A stretch of DNA of 64,000 bases from contig JACKQC010000002.1 in the NCBI GenBank assembly GCA_024233085.1, positions 558,001-622,000 of the forward strand. The letters are read 5' to 3'. Positions 1 through 9,143 of this stretch are shown here, one piece after another. A program made the translations under genes and the position numbers. Below the pieces are notes generated by a model. It saw nothing but the letters and a program-made list of their open reading frames with translations, did no database searches and was not told the DNA's origin. Position 1 is the stretch's first letter. Every line of letters starts with the position of its first letter. Source of the DNA: Akkermansiaceae bacterium (GTDB taxonomy: Bacteria; Verrucomicrobiota; Verrucomicrobiia; Verrucomicrobiales; DEV007).

Positions 1-831
1 GCCCCCCAGCACCGTCGCGTTGGGATAGATGACGACGCCGTCCTCGACGTTCGGGTGGCGTTTGTTGCCCTTCACCACCCGTCCGTGCTCGTCCTTGGGA
101 AAATTTCGCGCCCCCAGGGTGACCCCGTGATAGAGCTTCACCCGGTCGCCGATGACGCAGGTCTCCCCGATGACCACGCCCGTGCCGTGGTCGATGAAAA
201 AATGCGACCCGATGCGCGCCCCGGGATGAATGTCGATGCCCGTCAGGCTGTGGGCCCATTCGGTCATGATCCGCGGAATCAGCGGCACATCCTCGCCGTA
301 GAGGACATGGGCGCAGCGCTGGATGGCGATGGTCTCGATGCAGGGATAGGACAGGAGGATTTCGTCGAAGTTTTTCGCCGCCGGATCGCCCTCGTAGGCG
401 GCCTCGACATCGGTGCGCAGCAGCTCCCGGATACGCGGCAGCTCCCGCGCGAAGCGGCAGACCAGTTGATGCGCCAGACCGGCGGTGCCGGCGCTGGAAT
501 CACCGTCCTCGGCGGCCGATTCCCCGTTGGCGGGATGGTTTGTCGCCACATAGCCGCCCGTGAAACCGCGCAGGCGCAGGCTCTTGGCAACCTCGGCCTC
601 GAGGGTCTGGATGAGGTTCGCGATGCGTTCCCCGGTGATCATTTCGAGTTCCTCGGCCGCGATGGGCTCCTCGTCGTGGTAACCGGGAAACAACACCTGC
701 AGCAACTGTTCGCACACCTGCGCGATGCGGCGTTTCGACGGCAGGTTTCCGCATTCGATGCGATTGATTCCCCCCACCGCGTGATAGGACTCCACGAGGG
801 CTTCGACGATTTTTCTCTGGCTGCAATCCAT
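1..831 (-). CDS. cysE: Serine O-acetyltransferase, 3' end cut by window edge
   Basis: Acetylates L-serine with acetyl-CoA to give O-acetylserine, the acceptor for cysteine synthesis in the cytoplasm. The visible 277 residues hold an alpha-helical N-terminal domain (about 1-190) and then the start of the left-handed beta-helix with hexapeptide repeats, including GIDIHPGARIG and IDHGTGVVIGE, which carry the catalytic His/Asp region of this family. The C-terminal tail lies beyond base 1. The ATG at 831 is chosen because it opens the frame that contains these motifs; no good ribosome binding site is seen, so the start could be slightly upstream. The helical domain is long, as in the EpsC-like serine acetyltransferases. 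No cysK is visible. Confidence 0.93.
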   Translation of the reverse strand, partial: MDCSQRKIVEALVESYHAVGGINRIECGNLPSKRRIAQVCEQLLQVLFPGYHDEEPIAAEELEMITGERIANLIQTLEAEVAKSLRLRGFTGGYVATNHPANGESAAEDGDSSAGTAGLAHQLVCRFARELPRIRELLRTDVEAAYEGDPAAKNFDEILLSYPCIETIAIQRCAHVLYGEDVPLIPRIMTEWAHSLTGIDIHPGARIGSHFFIDHGTGVVIGETCVIGDRVKLYHGVTLGARNFPKDEHGRVVKGNKRHPNVEDGVVIYPNATVLGG

Positions 832-1277
832 GGCTCGCGTGCGATTGATGGCAAGACGCGCGGGAAGGCCAAAACCTAACGCCGCCCGGTTCAAAACCAA
901 CCGCGAAAAACAGCCGCTTTTCACGGAGAGGCGCTCTCCGATCACCGAGGGCCGCGCCCCCGTTCCGACCCGTGCCCGCGGGTCCTCACAAACCTGTCAC
1001 CCGACTCCCCGCGACGCTTCGGGACGGCCCGGAAGCCTTGTGGGACCTCCAAAAACGGTTTTGGGAGGGATGGTTCGATCGCGACAATCTTTCTATTTTG
1101 TTGTTTTCCCGTCGCTTGGGGCATTTCCACCCAAATCGCCGCGGCGGACGACTCAACCCTGTTGGGTCCCGCACCTGACCCTGTTGGATTTTGGAACAGA
1201 CGGGGTTGATTCGCGAATGGTTGGCAGAAAAGCTCGGAGCTGATACCTACCCCTCGTTCAAAAACAGGTAAGTTGAA
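832..1277. other. Intergenic stretch without a convincing gene
   Basis: About 445 bases between the start of cysE and the C39-like protease gene. The open frames crossing it have no recognisable protein features and look like GC-driven shadows. It holds one copy of the dispersed palindromic repeat near its right end. It presumably contains divergent promoters for both neighbours, but no clear -35/-10 pair could be picked by eye. Confidence 0.5.
1150..1190. repeat. Dispersed palindromic repeat, copy 1
   Basis: Two CCCTGTTGG-type half hairpins separated by about 6 bases, the same architecture as the copies near 10.6, 17.8, 21.7, 28.2, 36.3, 51.7 and 63.3 kb. The core reads ACCCAAC-AGG-GTTGGGT or its complement and can fold on itself. 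It lies in the spacer between cysE and the protease gene. Confidence 0.8.
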
Positions 1278-2033
1278 ATGAAACGAAAAACTCGAGTGAT
1301 CAAATGGTTGCTAATTTCGGTGTCGGCAATTTTCCTAGCCCTAGGCTATTTCGTTATTTTCGAGGTGGCCCCGCGCATCAGGTCAAAAAGCGAGGCGTCA
1401 CGCGATTCGGCAATTGCCGAATATCGCCGTTTCCTTATTGACGTTGCTCCCGAAGCTCAATTCGAAAACGACACCTGCGGGCTGCACACTCTGCGGGTAA
1501 TTTACAAATCGTATGGATTGGACCCCGACAAAAAGGCGCTCCGTTTTCGGCTCGGCCTGGATACTCCCGCCAATCCGATCGACCCCGGATCAACCGGGAC
1601 TCTTCAGCCGGATATGTTCCGGGTGCTGAATCAGGATGGTTTTTTATACGAACTGGTGGATCTAAACGATGTGGGCAGTGCCGTGACCAAACTATTGGAA
1701 CATCTCAAGGGTGGGAACATGGCCGCGGTGCTCATTGCCCGAAGGGAGAACGGAGCCATGCATTGGATTGCGGTTCAGAGAGTCGAAAACGAACATTTGG
1801 TGATTCTGGATTCCCTGAGCAAGAATTCTTATCTAGAATCACCGGATACATTCACGAGGAACATGGCGATTTCCTGCGTCTTGGTGAAACCTTCAGACAT
1901 CGCCCCAAATTCGCCGGATTCCTCGCTGACTGACGGAGCGGCGGCGCTTTTCCAGTCCATTCGGCGGTATTCCTTCTTGAAGAAGCAACGCGCCGGTAAT
2001 CCCGTTGGTGGAGAGAAACGAAACGCGCCATAA
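1278..2033 (+). CDS. Membrane-anchored C39-like cysteine peptidase domain protein
   Basis: A 251-residue protein with a single N-terminal membrane anchor (about residues 8-30), so the rest probably lies outside the cytoplasmic membrane. The segment NDTCGLHTLRVIYKSYGL (Cys67) followed by MHWIAV (His162) and VILDS (Asp178) has the Cys-His-Asp order of the papain-like C39 peptidase fold. C39 domains usually cut double-glycine leaders and are fused to ABC transporters; this one is alone, with no transporter or bacteriocin-like peptide beside it. It may be a stand-alone protease or a non-catalytic binding domain. Base composition is visibly less GC-rich than its neighbours, which hints at transfer. 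The ATG at 1278 follows a weak purine stretch. Confidence 0.7.
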   Translation: MKRKTRVIKWLLISVSAIFLALGYFVIFEVAPRIRSKSEASRDSAIAEYRRFLIDVAPEAQFENDTCGLHTLRVIYKSYGLDPDKKALRFRLGLDTPANPIDPGSTGTLQPDMFRVLNQDGFLYELVDLNDVGSAVTKLLEHLKGGNMAAVLIARRENGAMHWIAVQRVENEHLVILDSLSKNSYLESPDTFTRNMAISCVLVKPSDIAPNSPDSSLTDGAAALFQSIRRYSFLKKQRAGNPVGGEKRNAP

Positions 2034-2039
2034 TCGGCT

Positions 2040-3134
2040 TCACTGGGCGGATTCCATCGACGATCTGCCTTTCGAACCCGGCGGTTCCCCATCCGCGAAC
2101 AGGTCCAACTCGATCTGGTCGCCGCCCTCGAGCGACCAGGCATCCCAACCGTTTCGCCGGAGATCGGCGGCGAATTCCTTCGTGTATCCGTGAACGGTGT
2201 AAACCCTTCGCGGCGCGACCCGCTCGACACAGCGATGCAGATCGTCGTAGTCGGCATGGTCCGAGAGGGGAAACACCGCGTCCACGCCGAAGCGATACCG
2301 GGCGGAGGGATCGATGCCCCAGCCGGTGATCATGGCGACGCGGAGGGGACGGTCCCCGGAAGGTCCCGCGCTGAAGCGGCGCGCCATCGGCGGCATCATG
2401 ACGATCTCGTCCGGACCGGCGGCGGCAAGGGGATCCCCGGTTTTGGGATCGAAAGTTTCGCAAACCGGCAGGGGAAACCCGAGCCCGGCCACGGCGCGGT
2501 TCATTTCCTCGATGGCGGGATGGACCCGCCATTTCAGGGGACCGGGCAGGCTTCGCTCGAGGGCGAGGATGGTTTCCTGGGCTTTTCCGAGGGAATAGCA
2601 GAGGAGGACGGGCACGGCGCCGGCGTTCCAGGTTTCCCGGACGAACTGGCCCATTCCGGCGACGACCTCCTCCGCGGCGGGGAGCCGGTATCGGGGATGG
2701 CCAAAGGTGGTCTCCATGACCAGGGTGTCGGCCCGCGGCCATTCGGGAGCCTCGGCGGCGTGCCCGGGCCGCGCCTTGAAGTCGCCGGTGTAGAGGAGCG
2801 ACGCGCCGGTGGCGAGAGACTCGACATGGAGCTGGGCGGACCCGGCGATATGACCGGCGGGATAGAGCCGCAACCGGTGCCCGCCGATGTCGAGGGGCTC
2901 GCCAAAGTCGAGCGCGACGAATTCGGTGCGTTTCGGGGCGTAGCGCGCCTCGATGAGCGTCCGGGTGGGCCGGGAACACAACAGCCGGCGGTGGCGGGCG
3001 AAATGATCGGCATGCGCGTGCGAAACGAAGCCCCAGTCGCGGGCCCGGGGAGGATCGAGCCAAAGATCGATGGCCGGGACAAAGGCCGCGCGCTCTCGAG
3101 CGACGATGGCGACGGGCGGCGGCGGTTTTTTCAT
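2040..3134 (-). CDS. Metallo-beta-lactamase/beta-CASP-like hydrolase (ligase-associated exonuclease type)
   Basis: A cytoplasmic metallo-hydrolase of about 364 residues. The zinc motif HAHADH (residues 39-44), a later TGDF and a C-terminal SDHADYDD and YTVHGYTKEF are typical of the RNA/DNA-processing branch of the metallo-beta-lactamase superfamily. The overall look matches the ligase-associated DNA exonuclease group, usually found beside an ATP-dependent DNA ligase and an Lhr-like helicase; neither is visible here. The ATG at 3134 is used; a TTG at 3152 would add six residues. Its 3' end nearly touches the convergent protease gene. Substrate is inferred from family only. Confidence 0.8.
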   Translation of the reverse strand: MKKPPPPVAIVARERAAFVPAIDLWLDPPRARDWGFVSHAHADHFARHRRLLCSRPTRTLIEARYAPKRTEFVALDFGEPLDIGGHRLRLYPAGHIAGSAQLHVESLATGASLLYTGDFKARPGHAAEAPEWPRADTLVMETTFGHPRYRLPAAEEVVAGMGQFVRETWNAGAVPVLLCYSLGKAQETILALERSLPGPLKWRVHPAIEEMNRAVAGLGFPLPVCETFDPKTGDPLAAAGPDEIVMMPPMARRFSAGPSGDRPLRVAMITGWGIDPSARYRFGVDAVFPLSDHADYDDLHRCVERVAPRRVYTVHGYTKEFAADLRRNGWDAWSLEGGDQIELDLFADGEPPGSKGRSSMESAQ

Positions 3135-3216
3135 CGACGTATTGCTGGACAAGGGGGGCTTTTTCTGCGTGACTCTGAGGCTCGATCGAACGGGATTTTA
3201 CGAACGATTTGGGAAC

Positions 3217-3702
3217 ATGAAACGATACCGGATTTTGACACCCTGTCTGGCCGCGGTTTTGGCGGCGTTCTTCGCGGCTTCCTGCGCCTCGACGCCCAAG
3301 GGAGGCGTGGGGACCATCACCAAGGTGAACCCCTACCACCTGCGTCCCGGGGAACGGATTCAGACCGAGGACCGGATGATTCGCTTCGAGCAGCAGCACC
3401 GGCTTCACGGGGCGATCACGAGCGAGGATTTTCTGTCGCGCTTCGGGCATTATGTGACCGTTTTCTGGAAGCTGGAGCAGAAAGGCGCCGCCACGGTGCG
3501 CCTCGAATACACCCAGGCGAACACCGGCCCGACGATTTTCACCAAGGAAACGACGGTGTCCGACGCCGGCCACAACAACACGACGGAATTTCAGGTGGTG
3601 GGCGAAGAGTACCGCCAGAACGGCCCCATCACCTCCTGGCGCGTGACACTGCTCGTCGGCGGCGAGGCGGTCTCCGAGAACAAATCGTTTCTCTGGAAGT
3701 AA
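3217..3702 (+). CDS. Predicted lipoprotein, function unknown
   Basis: A 161-residue protein starting MKRYRILTP with a hydrophobic signal sequence ending AASC at about residue 23, a plausible lipobox. The mature part is a mix of short predicted strands (for example YVTVFWKLEQKGAATVRLEY) suggesting a compact beta-sandwich. I do not recognise the family. The frame is open further upstream but overlaps the divergent hydrolase gene, and only the ATG at 3217 gives a proper signal peptide. Confidence 0.75.
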   Translation: MKRYRILTPCLAAVLAAFFAASCASTPKGGVGTITKVNPYHLRPGERIQTEDRMIRFEQQHRLHGAITSEDFLSRFGHYVTVFWKLEQKGAATVRLEYTQANTGPTIFTKETTVSDAGHNNTTEFQVVGEEYRQNGPITSWRVTLLVGGEAVSENKSFLWK

Positions 3703-3878
3703 GGCGGTTCTCGTGCGACCCTTTCGGACGCCATGAAGATGGTAGCCGATGTCGAATCGCCCCAGGGGAGCGAAGCGGACGCGAGAGCGGAGAAGTCCGC
3801 GTCGCACCGCGACGGGGATGATGTGCCGATACGATTTGCCCGGGTCGTGAAGAACCGGCTTGAGGCTGGAAAGGAAAG

Positions 3879-4406
3879 GTGAGCGCTCCGGGAACCATAT
3901 TGGTCGGCTGTTTCGGGGACGCCGCCTGGATCCGAGTGGAAGGCGAGGCTTCCCACCGCAACAGCGCCCGGGTGCGCGATTTTGGCCGTTGCCGGATCGA
4001 CAAAGGCACCCGGCATTTCATTCTCGACCTCGAAAAGTGCGGCGGGATGGACTCCACCTTCATGGGGACCCTGACTTCGCTCGCGCTGGACCTGAAACGC
4101 CTGGAAACGCCGGGCCGGGTCGACATTCTCAACGCGAGCGAACGCAACATCAAGGCGCTGAACAAGCTCGGTTTGCAGGCCATCCTGAGGATCGACACCG
4201 AAGGCACGGCATGGCCCGAACTGCGCGACCTGGTGGCCGAGAATGTGGCGAAACCTCTGCCGGCCGAGGACCTCGACCGCCGTGAACGGGTCGAAATGGT
4301 CATGGAAGCCCACGAGGCGCTGGTCCGGGCGAACAGCGAAAATTTCACGAAGTTTCAGGACGTCCTCGAGTATTTGAAACGGGATCTCGAATCCCAATCG
4401 GTCTGA
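3879..4406 (+). CDS. STAS-domain anti-sigma factor antagonist-like protein
   Basis: A 175-residue protein whose first 110 residues resemble a STAS domain, with HFILDLEKCGGMDSTFMGTL holding the conserved D-S region where anti-sigma antagonists are phosphorylated. The remaining 60 residues are a charged helical tail. It starts with GTG at 3879 immediately after a purine-rich GGAAAGGAAAG. It lies 40 bases before a PP2C-type phosphatase gene, so the two probably form a partner-switching module in which the phosphatase dephosphorylates the STAS protein. No anti-sigma kinase is next to them. Confidence 0.8.
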   Translation: MSAPGTILVGCFGDAAWIRVEGEASHRNSARVRDFGRCRIDKGTRHFILDLEKCGGMDSTFMGTLTSLALDLKRLETPGRVDILNASERNIKALNKLGLQAILRIDTEGTAWPELRDLVAENVAKPLPAEDLDRRERVEMVMEAHEALVRANSENFTKFQDVLEYLKRDLESQSV

Positions 4407-4446
4407 GTCGGCGAGCCTTCCCTCCGAGCGCGCCCGTCAACCCCCC

Positions 4447-5886
4447 ATGCATCACTACCTATACGTTGGCGCGCTGGTTTGCCTGGTGTTGGCCTACGTG
4501 GTTCACCTGCGGCGAAAGACCGCCGATCTTCGCGCGGCCCTGAGCGAACGGCAATCCATCGTGGGGGAGGAGAAACGGTTGTTCGACTTTCTCCACGGCC
4601 TGGGGGAATCGCTGCTGGAGGACAGCTCGCCGCCGAACATGCATCGTTACATCGTGGACGGGGTGGCCGGCGTGGTCGGGGCCGACGCGGGCATTCTCTA
4701 CCTGCTGGACACGGAACGCCGGCCGACGCTGGTTCCGGTTTACCTCACGAAACGGTCGGCGGCCGTCATCCCGCTGCCGCCCGAGCTGGCCGATCTCGAA
4801 CCCGGGCAGCGGACCAAGCGCGCCCGCAGTTTTCTGCGGCTGACATCGGTGCCGGCGGACCAGGGCATTCTCGGTCTGGCGCTGGGCGAGCGTCGGGTCG
4901 TCCACGCGCCGAAGTTGGTCGAGCATCCGGCTTTTGGGGGAGGACCGCATTTCCTGCAAAACGATCGCTCGGCTCTGGTGGCGCCCCTGATCTACGGGCC
5001 CAAGGCCTTCGGCGTGGTCGCGGTGATCAAACGGGGCGGCTCGGGATTTTCCGACAACGATCTGGATGTCTTCGCGTCCATCGCCGAGCAATCCGCCTTC
5101 GCTCTCGGGAGCGCCATCATTCACGCGGAGGCGGGCGAAAAACGACGACTTGAGGAGGAACTGGAGCGGGCGAGCGAGATTCAGCGGGTCTTGCTGCCTC
5201 GGGACCCTCCCGGTCTGTCCGACTACCGGGTGGCGGCCCATTACCAGGCGGCCCGCCTGGTCAGCGGCGACTACTATGACTACATTCCTGTGAACGAAAC
5301 CCACTATGGCGTCGCGGTGGGCGATGTCTGTGGGAAGGGAATCGCCGCCTCGCTGGTGATGGCGATGTGCCGCAGCCTGTTGCGAAGCGCGGCGCCGGAG
5401 AATCTGTCCCCGGCAAGGGTCCTGCACGGGGTGAACCGCGCGATCTTCGCCGACATCCGGGAGGACATGTTCGTCAGCCTGCTCTATCTGCTGCTGGAGA
5501 AAGACTCGAACCGCATCGTGATGGCCCGGGCGGGACACGAGCCGTGCCTCATCTATCGCCGGGCCACCGGCGGGATCGAAACCGTCGAGGCGCCGGGCAT
5601 GGCGGCGGGGATCGACGAGGGCGATGTCTTCGAGCGCACCGTGGAGGACACCACGGTGGAAATGGAGCCCGGCGACGTCCTGTTGATGTTCACGGACGGC
5701 GTCACCGAATCGCTCGACCGGGACGGCGAGGAATTCGGCGCCGAACGACTGGAGGCCGCGCTGGTCGAAGGCGCCCCCGGCGGGGCCGACCAGGTGATCG
5801 ACCGGATTCGCCGGGCATTGTCTGACTTCAGCGGGAAGACGCGGCAGCACGATGACATCACCTTGATCGCGGTGGAAAAGCGTTGA
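4447..5886 (+). CDS. GAF/PP2C (SpoIIE/RsbU-type) serine phosphatase
   Basis: A 479-residue membrane-tethered phosphatase. Residues 4-22 form one membrane helix, residues about 50-215 a GAF-like sensor domain, and residues about 255-478 a SpoIIE-type PP2C domain. The metal-binding motifs are clear: SGDYYDY, VAVGDVCGKGIAASL, DVLLMFTDGVTES and DDITLIAVE. Such proteins dephosphorylate STAS anti-sigma antagonists in response to a signal sensed by the GAF domain; the gene just upstream encodes such a STAS protein. The stop codon lies 57 bases before the grpE start, so it may be co-transcribed with the chaperone genes. Confidence 0.9.
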   Translation: MHHYLYVGALVCLVLAYVVHLRRKTADLRAALSERQSIVGEEKRLFDFLHGLGESLLEDSSPPNMHRYIVDGVAGVVGADAGILYLLDTERRPTLVPVYLTKRSAAVIPLPPELADLEPGQRTKRARSFLRLTSVPADQGILGLALGERRVVHAPKLVEHPAFGGGPHFLQNDRSALVAPLIYGPKAFGVVAVIKRGGSGFSDNDLDVFASIAEQSAFALGSAIIHAEAGEKRRLEEELERASEIQRVLLPRDPPGLSDYRVAAHYQAARLVSGDYYDYIPVNETHYGVAVGDVCGKGIAASLVMAMCRSLLRSAAPENLSPARVLHGVNRAIFADIREDMFVSLLYLLLEKDSNRIVMARAGHEPCLIYRRATGGIETVEAPGMAAGIDEGDVFERTVEDTTVEMEPGDVLLMFTDGVTESLDRDGEEFGAERLEAALVEGAPGGADQVIDRIRRALSDFSGKTRQHDDITLIAVEKR

Positions 5887-5942
5887 ATATTCCGCGCTTT
5901 CCCGGCCCTCCCCCGGTGGCGCCGGCCCAGTCCATCAGGAAA

Positions 5943-6530
5943 ATGACCCAAGATCCCGCAAATCAGGAAACCGGCCCGGCGGCGGCCGAACCCGCCCCCA
6001 CCGCCGCGACGGCGGAAGCCCCCGAGGCGGGGAGCGATCGCCCGGACGAAGCGGCGCCGGACCCGGTTCGCGACGAACTCGAGCGTTGGCGGGAACTGGC
6101 GGTGCGTTCCCAGGCCGACTTTGACAACTATCGCAAACGGATGGCCCGCGAGATGTCGGAAATGGCTCAATATTCGAACATGTCCCTCCTCCAGGGTTTG
6201 CTGCCGATCCTCGACAATTTCGACATGGGTCTTCAGGCCGCGAAGGCCGAGGGCGACGGGTCGGTGATTTTTCAGGGGATGGCCATGGTGAAAAAACAAC
6301 TTGAGGATTTTCTCCGCGACTGCGGCGTCGAGGCGGTCGAGGCGACCGGGAAACCCTTCGATCCCAGCCAGCATGAAGCCATTCAACAAGTCGCCAGCGA
6401 CGAAATTCCCGAGGGCCACGTCGTCCACGAAATGCGGCGCGGCTATCGGCTGAACCACCGGCTCCTGCGGGCCGCGAATGTCACTGTCTCCACCGGTCCC
6501 GAATCGCCGTCCGACCATCCGTCCGAGTAA
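5943..6530 (+). CDS. grpE: GrpE nucleotide exchange factor
   Basis: Cytoplasmic co-chaperone that releases ADP from DnaK. About 195 residues: an Ala/Pro/Glu-rich disordered N-terminus, a long helix with QADFDNYRKRMAREM, and the C-terminal beta domain ending VHEMRRGYRLNHRLLRAANV, close to the GrpE signature. The ATG at 5943 follows CAGGAAA; a TTG at 5883 overlapping the previous stop would add 20 unlikely residues. Two bases separate its stop from dnaJ. dnaK is not in the window. Confidence 0.96.
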   Translation: MTQDPANQETGPAAAEPAPTAATAEAPEAGSDRPDEAAPDPVRDELERWRELAVRSQADFDNYRKRMAREMSEMAQYSNMSLLQGLLPILDNFDMGLQAAKAEGDGSVIFQGMAMVKKQLEDFLRDCGVEAVEATGKPFDPSQHEAIQQVASDEIPEGHVVHEMRRGYRLNHRLLRAANVTVSTGPESPSDHPSE

Positions 6531-6532
6531 AA

Positions 6533-7687
6533 ATGGCCAAACGCGACTACTACGAAGTCCTGGGCGTGGCACGCGACGCCTCCGAGGGGGAGATCAAGAA
6601 GGCCTACCGGAAACTCGCCGTCCAGTTTCATCCCGACAAGAATCCCGACAACAAGGAGGCCGAGGAAAAATTCAAGGAGATTGGCGAAGCCTACGAAATC
6701 CTCGGCGACTCGGAAAAGAAGGCCGCCTACGATCGATTCGGTCACGCCGCGTTCGGACAGGGCGTCGCCGGCGGAGCCGGGGGACACGGAGGCGGCTTTC
6801 ACGATCCCATGGACATTTTCCGCGAAGTGTTCGGCGGCGGTGGCGGCGCGGGCAGCATCTTCGAGGAGATTTTTGGAGGGGGCGGCGGCCGGCGCCAACG
6901 ATCCGGCAAAAGGGGCGGTTCGGACCTGCGCTACGACCTGCCGATCACGCTCGAGGAGGCCGCGTTCGGCACCGAGAAGGAATTGGAGATCGAGAAATTT
7001 GTCGGCTGCGACACCTGTTCGGGTTCGGGCGCGGCCGGCGGCACGCGCGAGGTTCGGAAATGTCCGACCTGCGGCGGAGTGGGCCAGGTGGTGACAACGC
7101 GCGGTTTTTTCCAGGTTCAGCAGACCTGTCCGGCCTGCGGGGGCGCGGGAGAATCCATCTCCAATCCCTGCCAGTCCTGCCACGGCGATGGCCGGGTGCA
7201 AAAGGCGACCCGGATCAAAATGAAGATTCCGGCCGGAATTGGCGAAGGCTCTCGCCTCCGATCCGGTGGCAACGGCGATGCCGGGGTGCGCGGGGGACCG
7301 AACGGCGATCTGTATGTCGTCATTCACATTCGGCCCCACGATATTTTCGAGCGGGACCGGAGCGACCTTTTCTGCGAGGTGCCGATCGCCTTTTCCCAGG
7401 CCGCGCTGGGGGGAGAGTTGACCGTGCCCACGCTCGAGGGAAAGGCATCGATCAAGATTCCGGTCGGCACGCAATCGGGCACCACCTTTCGTCTGCGGGG
7501 CAAGGGCCTGCCCGATTTGAACTCCGGATCCAAAGGCGACCTCCTGGTGAATGTCCAGGTCGAGGTTCCCACGCGATTGAACAAGCTTCAGGAGGAAAAG
7601 CTGAGGGAATTTGCCGGGAGCATCGGCGAGGAAAACTCCCCGATGCGCGAATCGTTCATCGACAAAGCCAAGCGCTTTTTCAAGTAG
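6533..7687 (+). CDS. dnaJ: Chaperone protein DnaJ
   Basis: Hsp40 co-chaperone that stimulates the DnaK ATPase and binds unfolded proteins. It has a J domain with HPD at residues 33-35, a Gly/Phe region around 75-125, and four zinc-binding CxxCxGxG-type repeats (CDTCSGSG, CPTCGGVG, CPACGGAG, CQSCHGDG), then the C-terminal substrate-binding domains. At 384 residues it is full length. It sits two bases after grpE and 14 bases before rsmE, a likely grpE-dnaJ-rsmE transcription unit. Confidence 0.98.
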   Translation: MAKRDYYEVLGVARDASEGEIKKAYRKLAVQFHPDKNPDNKEAEEKFKEIGEAYEILGDSEKKAAYDRFGHAAFGQGVAGGAGGHGGGFHDPMDIFREVFGGGGGAGSIFEEIFGGGGGRRQRSGKRGGSDLRYDLPITLEEAAFGTEKELEIEKFVGCDTCSGSGAAGGTREVRKCPTCGGVGQVVTTRGFFQVQQTCPACGGAGESISNPCQSCHGDGRVQKATRIKMKIPAGIGEGSRLRSGGNGDAGVRGGPNGDLYVVIHIRPHDIFERDRSDLFCEVPIAFSQAALGGELTVPTLEGKASIKIPVGTQSGTTFRLRGKGLPDLNSGSKGDLLVNVQVEVPTRLNKLQEEKLREFAGSIGEENSPMRESFIDKAKRFFK

Positions 7688-7701
7688 ACCCCGCGCGTGT
7701 C

Positions 7702-8451
7702 GTGTCGAAGCATCGGTTTTTCATCCCCCCCGCCGAGTGGATTCCCGAGGCGCTCGCGCTCACCGGTGATGAAGCCCGCCATTGCCGCGACGTGCTGCGG
7801 TGCCGGGAGGGCGACCGGATCGTGGTATTCAACGGCGCCGGTGTCGAAGCCGAGGCCCGGATCGCGGCCTTTCCCGGCAAACGCGAAGCGCGGCTCGATC
7901 CGGTTTCGATCACCCGAAGCGATCCGTTGCCCACCGCGCTTGTGCTCGGCCAGGCGGTGCCCAAGGGAAAGAACATGGATCTGATCGTGCAAAAGGCGAC
8001 CGAACTCGGCGTCTCACGCATCGTTCCCCTCCTCTCCGAACGGACCGTGGTTCAGTTCAACGAGCAGGAGGCGGAGAAGAAACGCGAAAAATGGGAGCGG
8101 GTCGCCATCGAGGCCTGCAAACAGTGCGGCCAGAACTGGCTTCCCGAGATTTTGGCGCCGATGGCGGTCGATCGCTATCTTTCCGCCGCGGGCGCGATCA
8201 ACGAACGCGAGCTTCGCCTGATGGCCGCGCTGTTCGGAAACGCGAGACCCTTAAAAACGGTTCTCGACGGTTTGCCGCGGTCGCCGGAATCCTCGACGAT
8301 CCTGATCGGCCCGGAGGGAGACTTCACTCCGGCCGAACTTTCCCTGGCGGTGAACGCGGGCTATCAACCCCTGAGCCTGGGACCCATCATCCTGCGCAGC
8401 GAGACGGCCGCGATCTATGCGGTGAGCATCCTGTCCTATGAACTGCGGTAA
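7702..8451 (+). CDS. rsmE: 16S rRNA (uracil-1498-N3)-methyltransferase RsmE
   Basis: SPOUT-class methyltransferase that methylates U1498 of 16S rRNA using S-adenosylmethionine. About 249 residues: N-terminal PUA-like domain (RFFIPPAEW, HCRDVLRCREGD) and a C-terminal knotted domain with KNMDLIVQKATELGV, IGPEGDFTPAEL and LGPIILRSETA, all family hallmarks. The GTG at 7702 is the only reasonable start in this frame. Its last 16 bases overlap the 3' end of the convergent bioD gene. Confidence 0.93.
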   Translation: MSKHRFFIPPAEWIPEALALTGDEARHCRDVLRCREGDRIVVFNGAGVEAEARIAAFPGKREARLDPVSITRSDPLPTALVLGQAVPKGKNMDLIVQKATELGVSRIVPLLSERTVVQFNEQEAEKKREKWERVAIEACKQCGQNWLPEILAPMAVDRYLSAAGAINERELRLMAALFGNARPLKTVLDGLPRSPESSTILIGPEGDFTPAELSLAVNAGYQPLSLGPIILRSETAAIYAVSILSYELR

Positions 8452-9143
8452 CCCGACCCGGAAATCAGCCCATCGATCGTCTCCGGCGGCAACGCGGGCG
8501 CCTCAAACGCGAGCGACCAGACGGGCAGATCGGGAACCATTCGCCTGATCGACTCGAGGTTCGTTTCGCGGACCCGGTCCAAACCCGACGGGGCGCGAGC
8601 TTCGGTGTCGTTGAGGACAATGCCGGAAATTGGCAATCCGCGCCGACGGATGGCGAGGATCGTAAGCTTCGCGTGATTCAACACCCCGAGTCGATTTGCC
8701 GCGACCAAAAGAACCGGCGCGGCCAGGTCCGCCGCGAGATCGGCCATGGACCACTCCGGTGTCAAAGGCATTTCCCAACCCCCGGCGCCCTCGACGATCA
8801 CCCAGTCGGCCTGTGAAGCGAGCGCTTCGAATCCGTCGATGATTCGGCAGCGATCCGGCGCCCCCGCGTCCACCGCGATGGGAGCGAGCGCTTCGGGAAA
8901 GTGGACCGGATTGATCGCGTCCAACGGCGTTGACTCCCCGTCCGTGGAAGCCGCCCGCAGGGCCTCCGCGTCCGCTCGATCACCGCAGGCGACGGGTTTG
9001 AACCCGAACGCGCGAAGGCCCCGTGCCCGAAGCGCTTCGAGGATCAGGCGGGCGATTCTCGTCTTGCCGACACCCGTGTCGGTTCCGGTGACGAAAAGCG
9101 ATCGGGCGGGCACGTCGACAGAGTTATTACGAAGGTTAGTCAC
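8436..9143 (-). CDS. bioD: Dethiobiotin synthetase
   Basis: ATP-dependent carboxylation of 7,8-diaminopelargonic acid to dethiobiotin, the penultimate biotin step. The 235-residue protein has the P-loop VTGTDTGVGKTRIA, the substrate-region motif KPVACG and VEGAGGWEMPLT. It begins with GTG at 9143, and this GTGA overlaps the stop of glmM by four bases, so translation is probably coupled. No other bio genes are present, so this is an isolated biotin gene attached to the cdaA-glmM operon. Confidence 0.93.
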   Translation of the reverse strand: MTNLRNNSVDVPARSLFVTGTDTGVGKTRIARLILEALRARGLRAFGFKPVACGDRADAEALRAASTDGESTPLDAINPVHFPEALAPIAVDAGAPDRCRIIDGFEALASQADWVIVEGAGGWEMPLTPEWSMADLAADLAAPVLLVAANRLGVLNHAKLTILAIRRRGLPISGIVLNDTEARAPSGLDRVRETNLESIRRMVPDLPVWSLAFEAPALPPETIDGLISGSGYRSS

